From Agrobacterium tumefaciens (GTDB lineage: Bacteria > Pseudomonadota > Alphaproteobacteria > Rhizobiales > Rhizobiaceae), in contig JAGIAH010000014.1 in the NCBI GenBank assembly GCA_017744915.1, forward strand, positions 27,168 to 91,167: a stretch of DNA of 64,000 nt. Direction: 5' to 3'. The translations under genes and the position numbers were made by a program. This document shows, in pieces, positions 53,187 through 62,662 of the stretch. Below the pieces are notes generated by a model. That model saw only the letters and a program-made list of their open reading frames with translations, searched no databases and was not told the DNA's origin. Positions within the stretch are counted from its first letter, which is position 1. Each line of letters opens with the position of its first letter.

Positions 53187-54683
53187 TCAGGCCTTGGCGT
53201 TGGCCACGATCAGCATGAAGGCGGGAATGTCGTCGCCGAAACCAACCGGTGTCGGGCCGTCATCATGGTCGCGATAGTGGCGGCGGCGGTCACGGTTGTC
53301 ATCGTTGGCATGCAGCGGGTTGCGGCTGTTGCGCTCGGAATTGCGCGGGGTCTTTTCCGGTTTGCGTTCTGCTTTCACCTTGTCGTCTCCCTGAGCCGCG
53401 ATGTCCGTGTCCGCAGCGGATTGTGCACCCTGATTGATGGTTTCGACCGGCGCTGCGTCGCGACGGTTGCGGTCGCGGCCTCTGCCGCCCCGTTCCTTGC
53501 CCCGGCGGCCGGAATTGCTTTCGAAGCTTTCCATAGGCGCGGGAAGGGTGGAGAGATCACCGTTCAGCCACTCGATCTTTTCGCCGATCAGCTTTTCGAT
53601 CGCGTCGAGATATTTCGTGTCGCTTCTGGTGACGATGGTGAAAGCCTTGCCCGAGCGACCGGCACGGCCGGTGCGGCCGATGCGGTGGACATAGTCTTCC
53701 GAATGAATGGGAATATCGAAGTTGAAGACATGGCTGACATCCGGGATGTCCAGGCCGCGTGCGGCAACGTCGGAGGCGACGAGCAGCTTCAGATTGCCGT
53801 CCTTGAAGTTCTGCAGCATCGTGGTGCGCGAACGCTGGTCCATGTCGCCATGCAGCGCGCCGACGGAAAAACCGTGGCGGTCGAGCGAGCGGAACAGGTC
53901 CGCCACATCCTTCTTGCGGTTGCAGAAGATGATGGCGTTCTTCAGTTCGGCCTCTTCGGCGCGGACGAGATCGCGCAGCACGGCGCGCTTCTCATAATCC
54001 TTGGCATGCGCGGCGACGATGCGCTGGGCAACGGTCTTGGCCGTGGAGGAAGGCTTGGCAACCTCGACACGAACGGGGTTCTGCAGGAAGCGGTCAGCCA
54101 GCTTCTGGATTTCCGTCGGCATGGTGGCCGAGAAGAACAGCGTCTGCCGGGTGAAGGGGATCATCTTGGCGATACGCTCGATATCAGGAATGAAGCCCAT
54201 ATCGAGCATGCGGTCGGCTTCGTCGATGACGAGGATTTCAACGCCGGTCATCAGCAGCTTGCCGCGCTCGCAATGGTCGAGAAGGCGGCCGGGGGTGCAG
54301 ATCAGCACGTCGGCGCCACGCTCAAGCTTGCGGTCCTGGTCTTCGAAGGAGACACCGCCGATAAGGAGGGCAACGTTCAGCTTGTGATTCTTGCCGTATT
54401 TCTCGAAGTTCTCCGCCACCTGCGCTGCAAGTTCGCGGGTCGGCTCGAGGATCAGGGTGCGCGGCATTCTGGCGCGCGCGCGGCCCTTTTCGAGCAGCGT
54501 CAGCATCGGCAGAACGAAGGACGCGGTTTTGCCCGTGCCGGTCTGTGCGATACCGCAGATATCACGCTTTTCCAGCGCGGGCGGAATGGCGCCGGCCTGA
54601 ATGGGTGTCGGCGTCGTGTAGCCGGCATCTGCAATAGCGGAAAGAACTTTTTGGCTCAGGCCAAGATCAGAGAATGTTGTCAA
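53187..54683 (-). CDS. DEAD-box RNA helicase, RhlE-like
   Basis: The protein (498 residues from TTG 54683) has the helicase motifs in order: Q motif PTPIQ, motif I AQTGTGKT at 46-53, PTRELA, TPGRL, DEAD at 154-157, SAT, ARGLDIPDV and HRIGRTGRAGR. The C-terminal tail (about 395-498) is rich in Arg/Gly and Arg/Asp, as in RhlE proteins that act on rRNA or mRNA decay. The start is uncertain: no ribosome site was seen at TTG 54683, and the frame is open to 54770. Confidence 0.9.
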   Translation of the reverse strand: MTTFSDLGLSQKVLSAIADAGYTTPTPIQAGAIPPALEKRDICGIAQTGTGKTASFVLPMLTLLEKGRARARMPRTLILEPTRELAAQVAENFEKYGKNHKLNVALLIGGVSFEDQDRKLERGADVLICTPGRLLDHCERGKLLMTGVEILVIDEADRMLDMGFIPDIERIAKMIPFTRQTLFFSATMPTEIQKLADRFLQNPVRVEVAKPSSTAKTVAQRIVAAHAKDYEKRAVLRDLVRAEEAELKNAIIFCNRKKDVADLFRSLDRHGFSVGALHGDMDQRSRTTMLQNFKDGNLKLLVASDVAARGLDIPDVSHVFNFDIPIHSEDYVHRIGRTGRAGRSGKAFTIVTRSDTKYLDAIEKLIGEKIEWLNGDLSTLPAPMESFESNSGRRGKERGGRGRDRNRRDAAPVETINQGAQSAADTDIAAQGDDKVKAERKPEKTPRNSERNSRNPLHANDDNRDRRRHYRDHDDGPTPVGFGDDIPAFMLIVANAKA

Positions 54684-54902
54684 AGGAAGAACTTTTTCCG
54701 TTCTGGTTCGGTAAGAACACCTGCGTGCCGCGACGGCACTTGCAAAGACTTGGCGCGGGGATAGGCCCAAATTGCCGGAAAGTCAAGGAAACAACGGGAA
54801 AAGCGCACGAAACGTGATGCTTCGCGCGGGGCTTTTGAGCCTTGGGCGTGGATTTGTGCGATTTATCGTTAAAAGAGCAAAAGAAGCGTTAAAATCAGGC
54901 TG

Positions 54903-56198
54903 CTATTTCAGATAGGTTTTCAGCTCCGCCCCGGCGATCAGGTAGCGCATGGGGTCGACCGGCGTATCGTTGCGCCGCACTTCGTAATGTACGTGCGGAC
55001 CGGTGGAGCGGCCGGTGCTGCCAGCGCGGCCGATAATGTCGCCGGCTTCTACCCGGTCGCCAGCCCGGACGAGGATGGCTGAGAGATGGCCGAATCGGGT
55101 GGAGACGCCCTGGCCGTGATCGATCTCGACCATATTGCCGTAACCGCCCGAGTTTTCCGCCACCGTCACCCTGCCGGCGCCGGTGGACTTGACGTCCGCA
55201 CCGGTTTCAGCGCGAAAATCGATGCCGGTATGCAAAGCGGGGCGTCCGAGAAACGGATCCATCCGGTTGCCGAATCGGCTGGTGATGGCCCGGCCGGGGG
55301 CAGGGTTCCCGAAGGGCAGGGCGGTCGCGCTTTCCTTGACGACATCAAGCCGGTTCAGCGCATTGTCGAGATTGGTGAGCGACAGGTTGAACGGATCGGT
55401 TTCGCCGCGCTCAGGGGCGGCGTAGGGCCCGCCGACATCCTCGGTGCCGTTTTCCTCAATCTTCAGGCCCGCCTGCCGGATGATGTCCTGCATGGCGCTT
55501 GCCTTGTCTTCGGCGTCACTGGTCAGCCTGGCGATGCGCGATATCTGCTGGCGTTCGATATCCTTCAGCGACAATGTAACTTTGGAGAAAACCCGGTCTG
55601 CGCGGTCCGAAGGTGTTTCGCCGGATTCGGGCACATAGGCGGCCCGTCGGTCTGCTGCTGCTTTTTCCGCCTGCGGCTTCGGTGCCATTAGCTTTTCAAT
55701 GGCGGAAAGGCCGCCGGAAATATCCGCGCGTTTTTCCGGCACCATGGCGTTCGAAAGCGAGGAGGGGGCGGCCGGAGCGGTGGCCGCGATGCCGGAATTT
55801 TCGGCGCGCTCCAGAAGCTCGCTCATGCGCCCGTGGCGCGAGGTGAGCGCGGCTTGCTGTTCCAGCAGTTTTTCCACTTTCTTTTCAACGACCTGCTGAT
55901 CGAGCAACTGCCGGGAGGTGACGCGGTCCACTTGCGCCCTCAGGGCTGCGATGCGGTCTTCATAATCATTCTGCATGCGCGTCTGGCGCGCCATGGTCGC
56001 GCCGATGAGGTCGTCGCGCAGGATGAGATAGCCGGTGGCGCCGAGATAACCGAGCGAAAACAGGCCGATGGTGCAGCCGGCAAGCGCCGCCATCCATGGC
56101 CGGATGGTCACATGCCGCACGTTTTCGCCGCGCGCGAGAATGAGCACGTGCGGCTCACGCTTTTTGCCGAATACCCGGTTTTCCGCCGTATCAGTCAC
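54903..56198 (-). CDS. M23-family peptidoglycan endopeptidase, possible RgsM homolog
   Basis: The 431-residue protein has an N-terminal transmembrane segment (36-60), a coiled coil (about 70-130), a long linker, and a C-terminal LytM/M23 domain (about 310-410) with zinc ligands His323 and Asp327 (HTGID) and His402-x-His404 (HVHYE). It should cut peptidoglycan crosslinks in the periplasm. Polar-growing rhizobia use such an enzyme (RgsM) for growth; the equivalence is inference. Confidence 0.9.
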   Translation of the reverse strand: MTDTAENRVFGKKREPHVLILARGENVRHVTIRPWMAALAGCTIGLFSLGYLGATGYLILRDDLIGATMARQTRMQNDYEDRIAALRAQVDRVTSRQLLDQQVVEKKVEKLLEQQAALTSRHGRMSELLERAENSGIAATAPAAPSSLSNAMVPEKRADISGGLSAIEKLMAPKPQAEKAAADRRAAYVPESGETPSDRADRVFSKVTLSLKDIERQQISRIARLTSDAEDKASAMQDIIRQAGLKIEENGTEDVGGPYAAPERGETDPFNLSLTNLDNALNRLDVVKESATALPFGNPAPGRAITSRFGNRMDPFLGRPALHTGIDFRAETGADVKSTGAGRVTVAENSGGYGNMVEIDHGQGVSTRFGHLSAILVRAGDRVEAGDIIGRAGSTGRSTGPHVHYEVRRNDTPVDPMRYLIAGAELKTYLK

Positions 56199-56287
56199 AA
56201 TCTCTCTCCGGACTGGCCGATTTCTTATGGGAAATCATAATTCGTTAAGGTTAACGAAGTTTTGCCGGAGATGCGTAGCGGCGGTGG

Positions 56288-57118
56288 TCAGCTATGGCTG
56301 ACGGATGTGAGTGACCGATAGAACGAGGGCGTCAGGCCGGCTTCGGCGCGGGCAAGGTCGTTGAAGGGCGGTTTCAGCGGGCCACGGAAATTGGCGCGCA
56401 CCAGCTGCCTGAAGGTTGCTGCCGGGTCTTTCTTTTCACGCGCGCAGAGGAACCGGAACCATTTGGCGCCGATGGCGACATGGCCCTTTTCGTCATTATA
56501 GATGACATCGAGAACCGCGGCACTTTCGAGGTCGCCGGTCTCGCGCATCTTGGCCTGCAAAGAAGGGGTGACGTCCAGCCCGCGCGCCTCCAGAATGAGC
56601 GGCACGACGGCGAGCCGCGCGGTCAGATCGTTGCGGGTGGAATGCGCCGCCTGCCACAGCCCGTCATGGGCGGGCAGGTCGCCATAGTCGGCGCCGAGGC
56701 TGCGCAGCCGGTCCCGCACCAGCCGGAAATGTTTCGCTTCCTCGAAGGCGACCTGCATCCAGCCGTCAAAAAAGGAATGCGGCACCGGCTCACTGGCATA
56801 ACGGGCGACGATGTCGAGCGCGAGATCGACGGCGTTGAGTTCGATATGGGCGATGGCATGCAGCAGCGCGATGCGGCCCCTGACGCTGTGAAGGGAGCGG
56901 CGCTCCACCGCGGTCGGCGGAACGAGTTCGGGCTTCTCCGGCCTGCCCGGCCGTTCGGGCAGGGGCGGATCGAGCGGTGAGCGCAGCGACAGGCGGCGCT
57001 CGAACCAGCGCGTCGCGGTTTCCTGCGCCAAAGCGGTTTTCCTGTCGAGATCCGCACTGGCGATGGCTTCCGTCGCGCCGCCGCGCAGGGACATGATCTT
57101 GAACGGGGGTGTCACCAC
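56288..57118 (-). CDS. DUF455 ferritin-like protein
   Basis: The 276-residue protein has conserved carboxylate/His motifs of the ferritin-like DUF455 family: HAIAHIELNAVDLALD, FEEAKHFRLVRDRL and NDEKGHVAIG, which should bind a di-metal site. The function is unproven; related proteins modify tRNA or handle iron. GTG 57118 has GAAGGA upstream. The Bcp-type peroxiredoxin gene starts 11 bases from its start region on the same strand, so they form one unit. Confidence 0.88.
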   Translation of the reverse strand: MVTPPFKIMSLRGGATEAIASADLDRKTALAQETATRWFERRLSLRSPLDPPLPERPGRPEKPELVPPTAVERRSLHSVRGRIALLHAIAHIELNAVDLALDIVARYASEPVPHSFFDGWMQVAFEEAKHFRLVRDRLRSLGADYGDLPAHDGLWQAAHSTRNDLTARLAVVPLILEARGLDVTPSLQAKMRETGDLESAAVLDVIYNDEKGHVAIGAKWFRFLCAREKKDPAATFRQLVRANFRGPLKPPFNDLARAEAGLTPSFYRSLTSVSHS

Positions 57119-57129
57119 GGGTCCGTCCT

Positions 57130-57597
57130 TCAGAGGTTCCTTGCGGCCTCGAGAACGGCCTGCGCATGGCCCGCGACCTTTACCTTGTTCCAGATTTCCG
57201 CGATTTTTCCATCGCGCCCGATAAGGAAGGTGGTGCGTTCCACGCCCATATATTTCCGGCCATACATGCTTTTTTCCTTCCAGACGCCATAGGCTTCCAG
57301 AACCTTTTTATCCTCATCGGAGGCCAGCATGACGGAGAGCGCGTGTTTTGCCGCAAACTTGTCGTGGCTTTTGACGCTGTCGGGTGAAATACCGATGACG
57401 ACGGCGTTTGCGGCCTCGAATTCGCCACCGAGCGCGCTGAAATCGATCGCTTCGGCGGTGCAGCCGGAAGTATCGTCCTTCGGATAAAAATAGAGGATGA
57501 CGGCCTTGCCTTGAAGTTTGGACAGTGTCACCGTCCCTTCACCGTTGCGGGGCAAAGTAAAATCGGGAGCTGGGCCACCAATCGTCAAGTCTGTCAT
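57130..57597 (-). CDS. bcp: Peroxiredoxin, Bcp/PrxQ type
   Basis: The 155-residue protein has the peroxidatic Cys46 in DDTSGCTAEAIDF and the thioredoxin-fold segments VILYFYPKDDTSGCT and GISPDSVKSHDKFAAKH. No second cysteine is present, so it works as a one-Cys enzyme or uses an external thiol. It reduces hydrogen and organic peroxides. It lies just upstream of the DUF455 gene on the same strand. Confidence 0.94.
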   Translation of the reverse strand: MTDLTIGGPAPDFTLPRNGEGTVTLSKLQGKAVILYFYPKDDTSGCTAEAIDFSALGGEFEAANAVVIGISPDSVKSHDKFAAKHALSVMLASDEDKKVLEAYGVWKEKSMYGRKYMGVERTTFLIGRDGKIAEIWNKVKVAGHAQAVLEAARNL

Positions 57598-57670
57598 AAT
57601 CTACCTTTCTTTCGCCGGGATGTTGAGGGAAAGTCGCCACATTCGATATATAGCGAAACCGCGCGTCGTC

Positions 57671-57725
57671 CAGATCACGATTCAGATTTCAGGCAAATAG
57701 GGTCTGAAATCTGAATCGTGATCTG
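57671..57725. repeat. Perfect 22-bp inverted repeat
   Basis: The arms 57671-57692 and 57704-57725 (CAGATCACGATTCAGATTTCAG and its reverse complement) are exact and have an 11-base spacer. It lies in the divergent space between bcp and the AsmA-like gene. Confidence 0.85.
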
Positions 57726-57737
57726 AATTAGAGAATT

Positions 57738-57786
57738 AGAGCGGGATTCCGGACGAAAACCGCTTACACTTTTCGCCATCCCGCTC
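57738..57786. repeat. Rhizobial palindromic repeat, AGAGCGGGAT type
   Basis: AGAGCGGGAT at the left and ATCCCGCTC at the right, with CGAAAACCG...TTTTCG inside, form an imperfect hairpin of the type repeated many times in Rhizobiales genomes. It adjoins the 22-bp inverted repeat. Confidence 0.7.
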
Positions 57787-57832
57787 CGGTGTTGCGGCGA
57801 AACAAAAGCTATCCAGGGGCAAACACGGGCGT

Positions 57833-60800
57833 ATGGCTGAAATACGGGGTGAAAAGGTTACGTTCGGCAGGCGCGATATCATTGCGCTGCACGAGCTTCC
57901 TTCGGCGCAGGCGGAAGATCCCATCATCGTGCATTGCCCGCCGCCGCGTTCCATGGCGCGCGCTTTCTGCAAGATTTTTGCGGCACTTTTTGTGCTGGCC
58001 TTCCTCTCCATCGGCGGCATCATTCTGTCCGTCGAGACCGGCTCCATCGACAGGACGTTGTCCAGCCAGGCGCAGCAGGCGCTTGAGCGGGCGCTTGGCC
58101 CGCACTACAGCGCGCGCATCGGTTCCTCGGCGATCCGCTTCTCCACCGGGCTGCGGCTGGCGCTGGTGGCCGAGGATGTGGATATCATCGAGAAGGAATC
58201 CGGCCAGCATCTGAGCCGGGCACGGGCTATCGGCATGGCGCTCGATCCGCTTGCGCTTCTGGCCGGCCGTGTCTCGGTGGAAAGCCTCGAAGCCGATGGC
58301 ATGGAACTGGATACGGCGCTGCTGCCGAAGGGTAACGGCTTAGATCTCACCAGCATCAAGCTCGATGCCGTGCCGCAGCAATTGCAGGAGGCCTTCGGGC
58401 AGCTCGACAAGCTCGCTCAGGCCTTTTTGAGCAGCGGCACCGAGGAAATCGATATTTCCAGCGTTTCCATTCACCTGCCGCCGAGCGAGCTCGGAAAGCC
58501 GCGCACCATCGAGGTGCGGGAACTGTCGCTGACACCCGACCAGCAGGGTGGATATTCGCTGGACGGCGAGACGATGTTTAACGGTGAAGTCGCCAGCGTG
58601 GCGCTTCAGACATCGGGATCGGGCGGCAGGATCGACGGTTTTCAGGCCCGTATCGATGGTTTCGATATCGGTCCGTTTCTGGAGAAATACGATCCCGACG
58701 GAAATCTCCATGAGGGGCTGAACGTCAAGACGGGTGTGAATATTGTCGCCCGGCGCGCCACGGAAGGGCAGGAGCCCAGGCTGGACGTCTCGGTCGGCAT
58801 GGGCAACGGAACGCTTCTTATCGGCGGCGAGGCCCAGACCTTCACCTCCGGCACCGTCAATGCCCGTTACGACTTTGCAAAAAGCACCGTGGTCATCGAC
58901 AATTCGCGCGTGGAACTCGGGCGGACGATCATTCCGGTCGCCGGTGAAATCAGCGATACGGACGATGGATTCGGCCTTTCGCTCAGAATAGACAATGGGA
59001 TCGCGTCCTCCGAAGCCTCGGGCGAGGCGCCGGTTCCCTTCAGCCTGAAGGCGGATGGGCATTTTGCGGCAGCCACGAAGCAGCTCGATGTTCCCTCGCT
59101 TTATGTCAGCGGCCCGCTCGGAGACATGGCGGGATCGCTGAAGATCCGGTTTGGCCAGGGCTCGCCGGAAATCAGCTTCGGCGGCCAGATTCCGAAGATG
59201 GAGGCGACGGCGGTCAAGCAGCTCTGGCCGTTCTGGATGGCCCACAAGCCGCGCGACTGGGTGGTGTCCAATCTTTACGGCGGCACCATCACCAATGGCT
59301 CGATTGCGATCTTCATCCCGCAGGGGCGGATGTGCGGCCCCGGCTGCCCGCTGGTGCTTGGTGAAAGCGAAATGCAGATCCGCTTCGATATCGACGATAC
59401 GCGCCTCAACACCACCGGCGACATTCCGCCGCTGCGCGATGTCGATGCGCATTTCGACCTCGTCGGCGGCAGGATGGCCGTCGATATCAAGCGGGCGACA
59501 TCCTATTTCCCCTCCAATCGCTCGCTTTCGCTTGAAAACAGCCGTTTCCTCATTTCTGCCGTTTACGAGAAGCCGCTGCTTGGAAATCTGGAGCTGAACG
59601 TATCGGGTTCGGCCGATGCCGTGGCGGAGCTTGCAACGCTCAATCCCATCAACGCGCTGAAGGACACCCAGTTCAAGCCGGAAGATTTCACCGGCGACGT
59701 CAAGGTCAATGCGAAACTGACCGTCGGCCTGCTCTCCAGCCACAAGCCGCCGCCGCCGGTGTGGACGGCCGATCTCGACCTGAAGAACCTGTCGCTGACG
59801 AAGCCTTTCGCCGGCCACAAGGTGACCGCGCTTGACGGTTTCATGACGCTGAACGACCACCAGCTCAAGCTGGAAGGCAAGGGCCGCGTGGACGATGTGC
59901 CGATGGACATCGTGATGACGGAACCGGTGCGCAAGAACAGCGATGTTGCTCCCACCCTGTCCCTGAAGGCCACCCTGAACGAGACGCAGGTTGCCAAGCT
60001 TGCGCCTGAACTGTCCTCCGTGCTGGGCGGTACGACGGTGCTGGAGATCAATGGCGCGGATCCGAAACGCCAGGACATCCGGCTCGATCTCGCCAAGGCA
60101 TCGATCGTCCTGCCGGGGCTTGGCTGGAGCAAGGGCGTCGGCATTCCGGCCAAGGCCGCCTTCACCTTGGAAACCGCCGATGGCCGCACGACGATCAGCG
60201 ATTTTTCCCTGGACGGCGACGGTTTCGGCGCCGCCGGCGATATCGTCTTCAGCAAGAACGGGCTGATTTCAGCCGATCTCGACCGGGTGCAATTGTCGCC
60301 CGCCGATAATTATGCCGTTTCGGTCGCCGCCTCGAAAAACGGCTACACCATCAATGCTTCGGGCAAATCCGCCGATCTTCGGCCGTTCATTTCGAAGCTG
60401 CGCAGCCCGTCCAGCGGTGGCGACGGCACATCCCGTTCGCAGCCCACGCTTGCGGTCACCGCGCAATTCGACAAGGTCTACGGGTTCAACGACGAGATTC
60501 TTGCCAATGTCAGTGCCGATGTCAGCGTGCGCGATGGCAAGGTCCGGTCGGTCAATGTGCGGGGTGTCACCGGTAACGGCCAGGCGGTCGTGGCGCAGAC
60601 CACCAATCGCGGGGCGACGGGAACCGTGACGCTGACCAGCAGCGACGCAGGCTCTCTCGCCCGCTTCGCCAATATCTACAGCCGTATCCGTGGCGGCCTG
60701 CTCAATCTTGCCCTGACGACCGCCAATGGCAGCGACTGGAGCGGCTCGCTCGACCTGCGCAACTTTGCCGTGGTCAACGAAGCGAAGCTGCAGGATATCG

Positions 60801-61216
60801 TCGCCACGCCGACCGGCGAGGACGGCAGGAGCCTCAACAATGCGGTGCGCCGCAATATCGACGTCAGCTCGGAAAAATTCCAGCGCGGTTTTGCCCGGCT
60901 CGTTTATGTCAACGGCTCGGTGGCGGTCGAAAACGGCGTCGTGCGCGGTGAACAGATCGGCGCGACATTCCAAGGGCTCTTGAAGGATCAGAACGGCCGC
61001 ATGGACATGACCGGCACCTTCATGCCTGCTTATGGGCTGAACCGGCTGTTCGGTGAATTGCCCTTCATCGGCATCTTCCTCGGCAATGGCCGCGACCGCG
61101 GCCTGCTCGGCATCACCTTCAAGCTTTCCGGCCAGACGGACCAGCCGAAGCTGACGATCAACCCGCTGTCGCTGATTGCGCCGGGTGTCTTCCGGCAGAT
61201 TTTCGAGTTCCAATAA
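57833..61216 (+). CDS. AsmA/YhdP-like (DUF3971) inner-membrane-anchored protein
   Basis: The 1127-residue protein has one membrane segment (about 44-68) followed by a very long periplasmic part with AsmA-type repeats (GLRLALVAEDVDI, LDPLALLAGRVSVESLEADG) and a C-terminal AsmA_2-like end (GTFMPAYGLNRLFGELPFIGIFLGNGRDRGLLGITFKLSG). Such proteins bridge inner and outer membrane and move phospholipids. The upstream neighbour is a palindromic intergenic region; tyrS is convergent downstream. Confidence 0.88.
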   Translation: MAEIRGEKVTFGRRDIIALHELPSAQAEDPIIVHCPPPRSMARAFCKIFAALFVLAFLSIGGIILSVETGSIDRTLSSQAQQALERALGPHYSARIGSSAIRFSTGLRLALVAEDVDIIEKESGQHLSRARAIGMALDPLALLAGRVSVESLEADGMELDTALLPKGNGLDLTSIKLDAVPQQLQEAFGQLDKLAQAFLSSGTEEIDISSVSIHLPPSELGKPRTIEVRELSLTPDQQGGYSLDGETMFNGEVASVALQTSGSGGRIDGFQARIDGFDIGPFLEKYDPDGNLHEGLNVKTGVNIVARRATEGQEPRLDVSVGMGNGTLLIGGEAQTFTSGTVNARYDFAKSTVVIDNSRVELGRTIIPVAGEISDTDDGFGLSLRIDNGIASSEASGEAPVPFSLKADGHFAAATKQLDVPSLYVSGPLGDMAGSLKIRFGQGSPEISFGGQIPKMEATAVKQLWPFWMAHKPRDWVVSNLYGGTITNGSIAIFIPQGRMCGPGCPLVLGESEMQIRFDIDDTRLNTTGDIPPLRDVDAHFDLVGGRMAVDIKRATSYFPSNRSLSLENSRFLISAVYEKPLLGNLELNVSGSADAVAELATLNPINALKDTQFKPEDFTGDVKVNAKLTVGLLSSHKPPPPVWTADLDLKNLSLTKPFAGHKVTALDGFMTLNDHQLKLEGKGRVDDVPMDIVMTEPVRKNSDVAPTLSLKATLNETQVAKLAPELSSVLGGTTVLEINGADPKRQDIRLDLAKASIVLPGLGWSKGVGIPAKAAFTLETADGRTTISDFSLDGDGFGAAGDIVFSKNGLISADLDRVQLSPADNYAVSVAASKNGYTINASGKSADLRPFISKLRSPSSGGDGTSRSQPTLAVTAQFDKVYGFNDEILANVSADVSVRDGKVRSVNVRGVTGNGQAVVAQTTNRGATGTVTLTSSDAGSLARFANIYSRIRGGLLNLALTTANGSDWSGSLDLRNFAVVNEAKLQDIVATPTGEDGRSLNNAVRRNIDVSSEKFQRGFARLVYVNGSVAVENGVVRGEQIGATFQGLLKDQNGRMDMTGTFMPAYGLNRLFGELPFIGIFLGNGRDRGLLGITFKLSGQTDQPKLTINPLSLIAPGVFRQIFEFQ

Positions 61217-61217
61217 A

Positions 61218-61239
61218 AAGGGCCGCTTGCGCGGCCCTT
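61218..61239 (-). terminator. Terminator of tyrS
   Basis: A 9-bp stem AAGGGCCGC/GCGGCCCTT (61218-61226 with 61231-61239) closes a TTGC loop and is followed on the minus strand by TTTTATTGG. It is 22 bases past the tyrS stop and partly shared with the convergent gene end. Confidence 0.86.
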
Positions 61240-61260
61240 GATGCGGGTTTGGCGCTGGTT

Positions 61261-62514
61261 TTACGCCGGGCGAACCAGAACGTGCTTCTTCTTGCCGACC
61301 GACAGCTTGATGACGCCATCGCCGGTGACTTCGCCGGTGCCGACGACCTGACGCTCATCGGAAACGCCCTGATCGTTGATCTTCACCGCGCCACCCTGAA
61401 CGTGGCGGCGGGCCTCGCCATTCGAGCCGGCAAGGCCGGCGCGGACGATGAGGGAAAGAACACCGACGCCGTTTTCCAGTTCGGACGCCGGAACCTCGAT
61501 GGAGGGCAGGTTTTCGGCAAGCGCGCCTTCTTCGAAGGTCTTGCGCGCCGTTTCCGCTGCCTCTTCCGCCGCTGCGCGGCCATGCAGGATCGCCGTCACT
61601 TCGGTGGCGAGGATTTTCTTCGCCTCGTTGATTTCCGATCCGCCAAGGGCGGCGATACGGGCGATCTCATCCATCGGCAGGGTGGTGAACAGCTTGGCGA
61701 AGCGGACGACATCAGCGTCTTCCGTGTTGCGCCAGTATTGCCAGAAGTCATAGACCGGCAGCAGGTCCTTGTTCAGCCATACGGCGCCAGACGCCGACTT
61801 GCCCATCTTCGCACCGGAGGAGGTGGTCAGAAGCGGTGAGGTCAGCGCGTAAAGCTGCGGCGTCCCCATGCGGTGACCGAGGTCGATGCCATTGATGATG
61901 TTGCCCCACTGGTCCGAACCGCCCATCTGCAGGCGGCAGCCGGTGCGCTGGTTCAGCTCCACATAGTCGTAGGCCTGCAGGATCATGTAGTTGAATTCGA
62001 GGAAGGACAGCGACTGTTCACGGTCGAGACGCGTCTTCACGCTGTCGAAGGACAGCATGCGGTTGACCGAGAAGTGGCGGCCGACATCGCGCAGGAATTC
62101 GAGGTAGTTCAGACCACGCAGCCAGTCGGCATTGTTGATCATCAGCGCCGGATTGTTGGCGCGATCGTAATCGAGGTAATTGGCGAAGACGTGTTTGAGC
62201 GAGGTGATGTTGTCCTCGATCATGTCGACCGTCATCAGCTTGCGGGCCTCTTCCTTGAAGGAGGGATCACCCACCATGCCGGTGCCGCCGCCCATCAGCG
62301 AGATCGGCTGGTGGCCGGTCTTCTGCATCCAGTGCAGCATCATGATCTGGGTGAGGTGGCCGACATGTAAACTGGAAGCCGTCGGGTCATAGCCAATATA
62401 GGCGGTCACGGTTTCCTTGGCGAACAGTTCGTCGAGACCTGCCTCATCGGAGATCTGGTGAATGAAGCCGCGCTCATCGAGCGTGCGGAGGAAATCGGAC
62501 TTGAACCTGGACAT
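61261..62514 (-). CDS. tyrS: Tyrosine--tRNA ligase
   Basis: The 417-residue class I synthetase has the HIGH-like HVGH at 50-53, the KMSKS-like KMGKS at 236-240, and the C-terminal S4 RNA-binding domain (about 350-410, [15 protein letters not shown]). [16 protein letters not shown] is a typical TyrRS stretch. ATG 62514 gives [12 protein letters not shown], the family start. Confidence 0.98.
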   Translation of the reverse strand: MSRFKSDFLRTLDERGFIHQISDEAGLDELFAKETVTAYIGYDPTASSLHVGHLTQIMMLHWMQKTGHQPISLMGGGTGMVGDPSFKEEARKLMTVDMIEDNITSLKHVFANYLDYDRANNPALMINNADWLRGLNYLEFLRDVGRHFSVNRMLSFDSVKTRLDREQSLSFLEFNYMILQAYDYVELNQRTGCRLQMGGSDQWGNIINGIDLGHRMGTPQLYALTSPLLTTSSGAKMGKSASGAVWLNKDLLPVYDFWQYWRNTEDADVVRFAKLFTTLPMDEIARIAALGGSEINEAKKILATEVTAILHGRAAAEEAAETARKTFEEGALAENLPSIEVPASELENGVGVLSLIVRAGLAGSNGEARRHVQGGAVKINDQGVSDERQVVGTGEVTGDGVIKLSVGKKKHVLVRPA

Positions 62515-62662
62515 AACCTTTTACTTTCTGGTTTGATCTTTTCCGTCATTGAAAGCCAATGAACGCCGGGGCTTTATCATTGTTTTTTGAAATGTGCACC
62601 CGTTTCGGCCATGAATATCGGGATTCACGTCATCATGATTCGATATTGCAAGGGAGCGGCGC

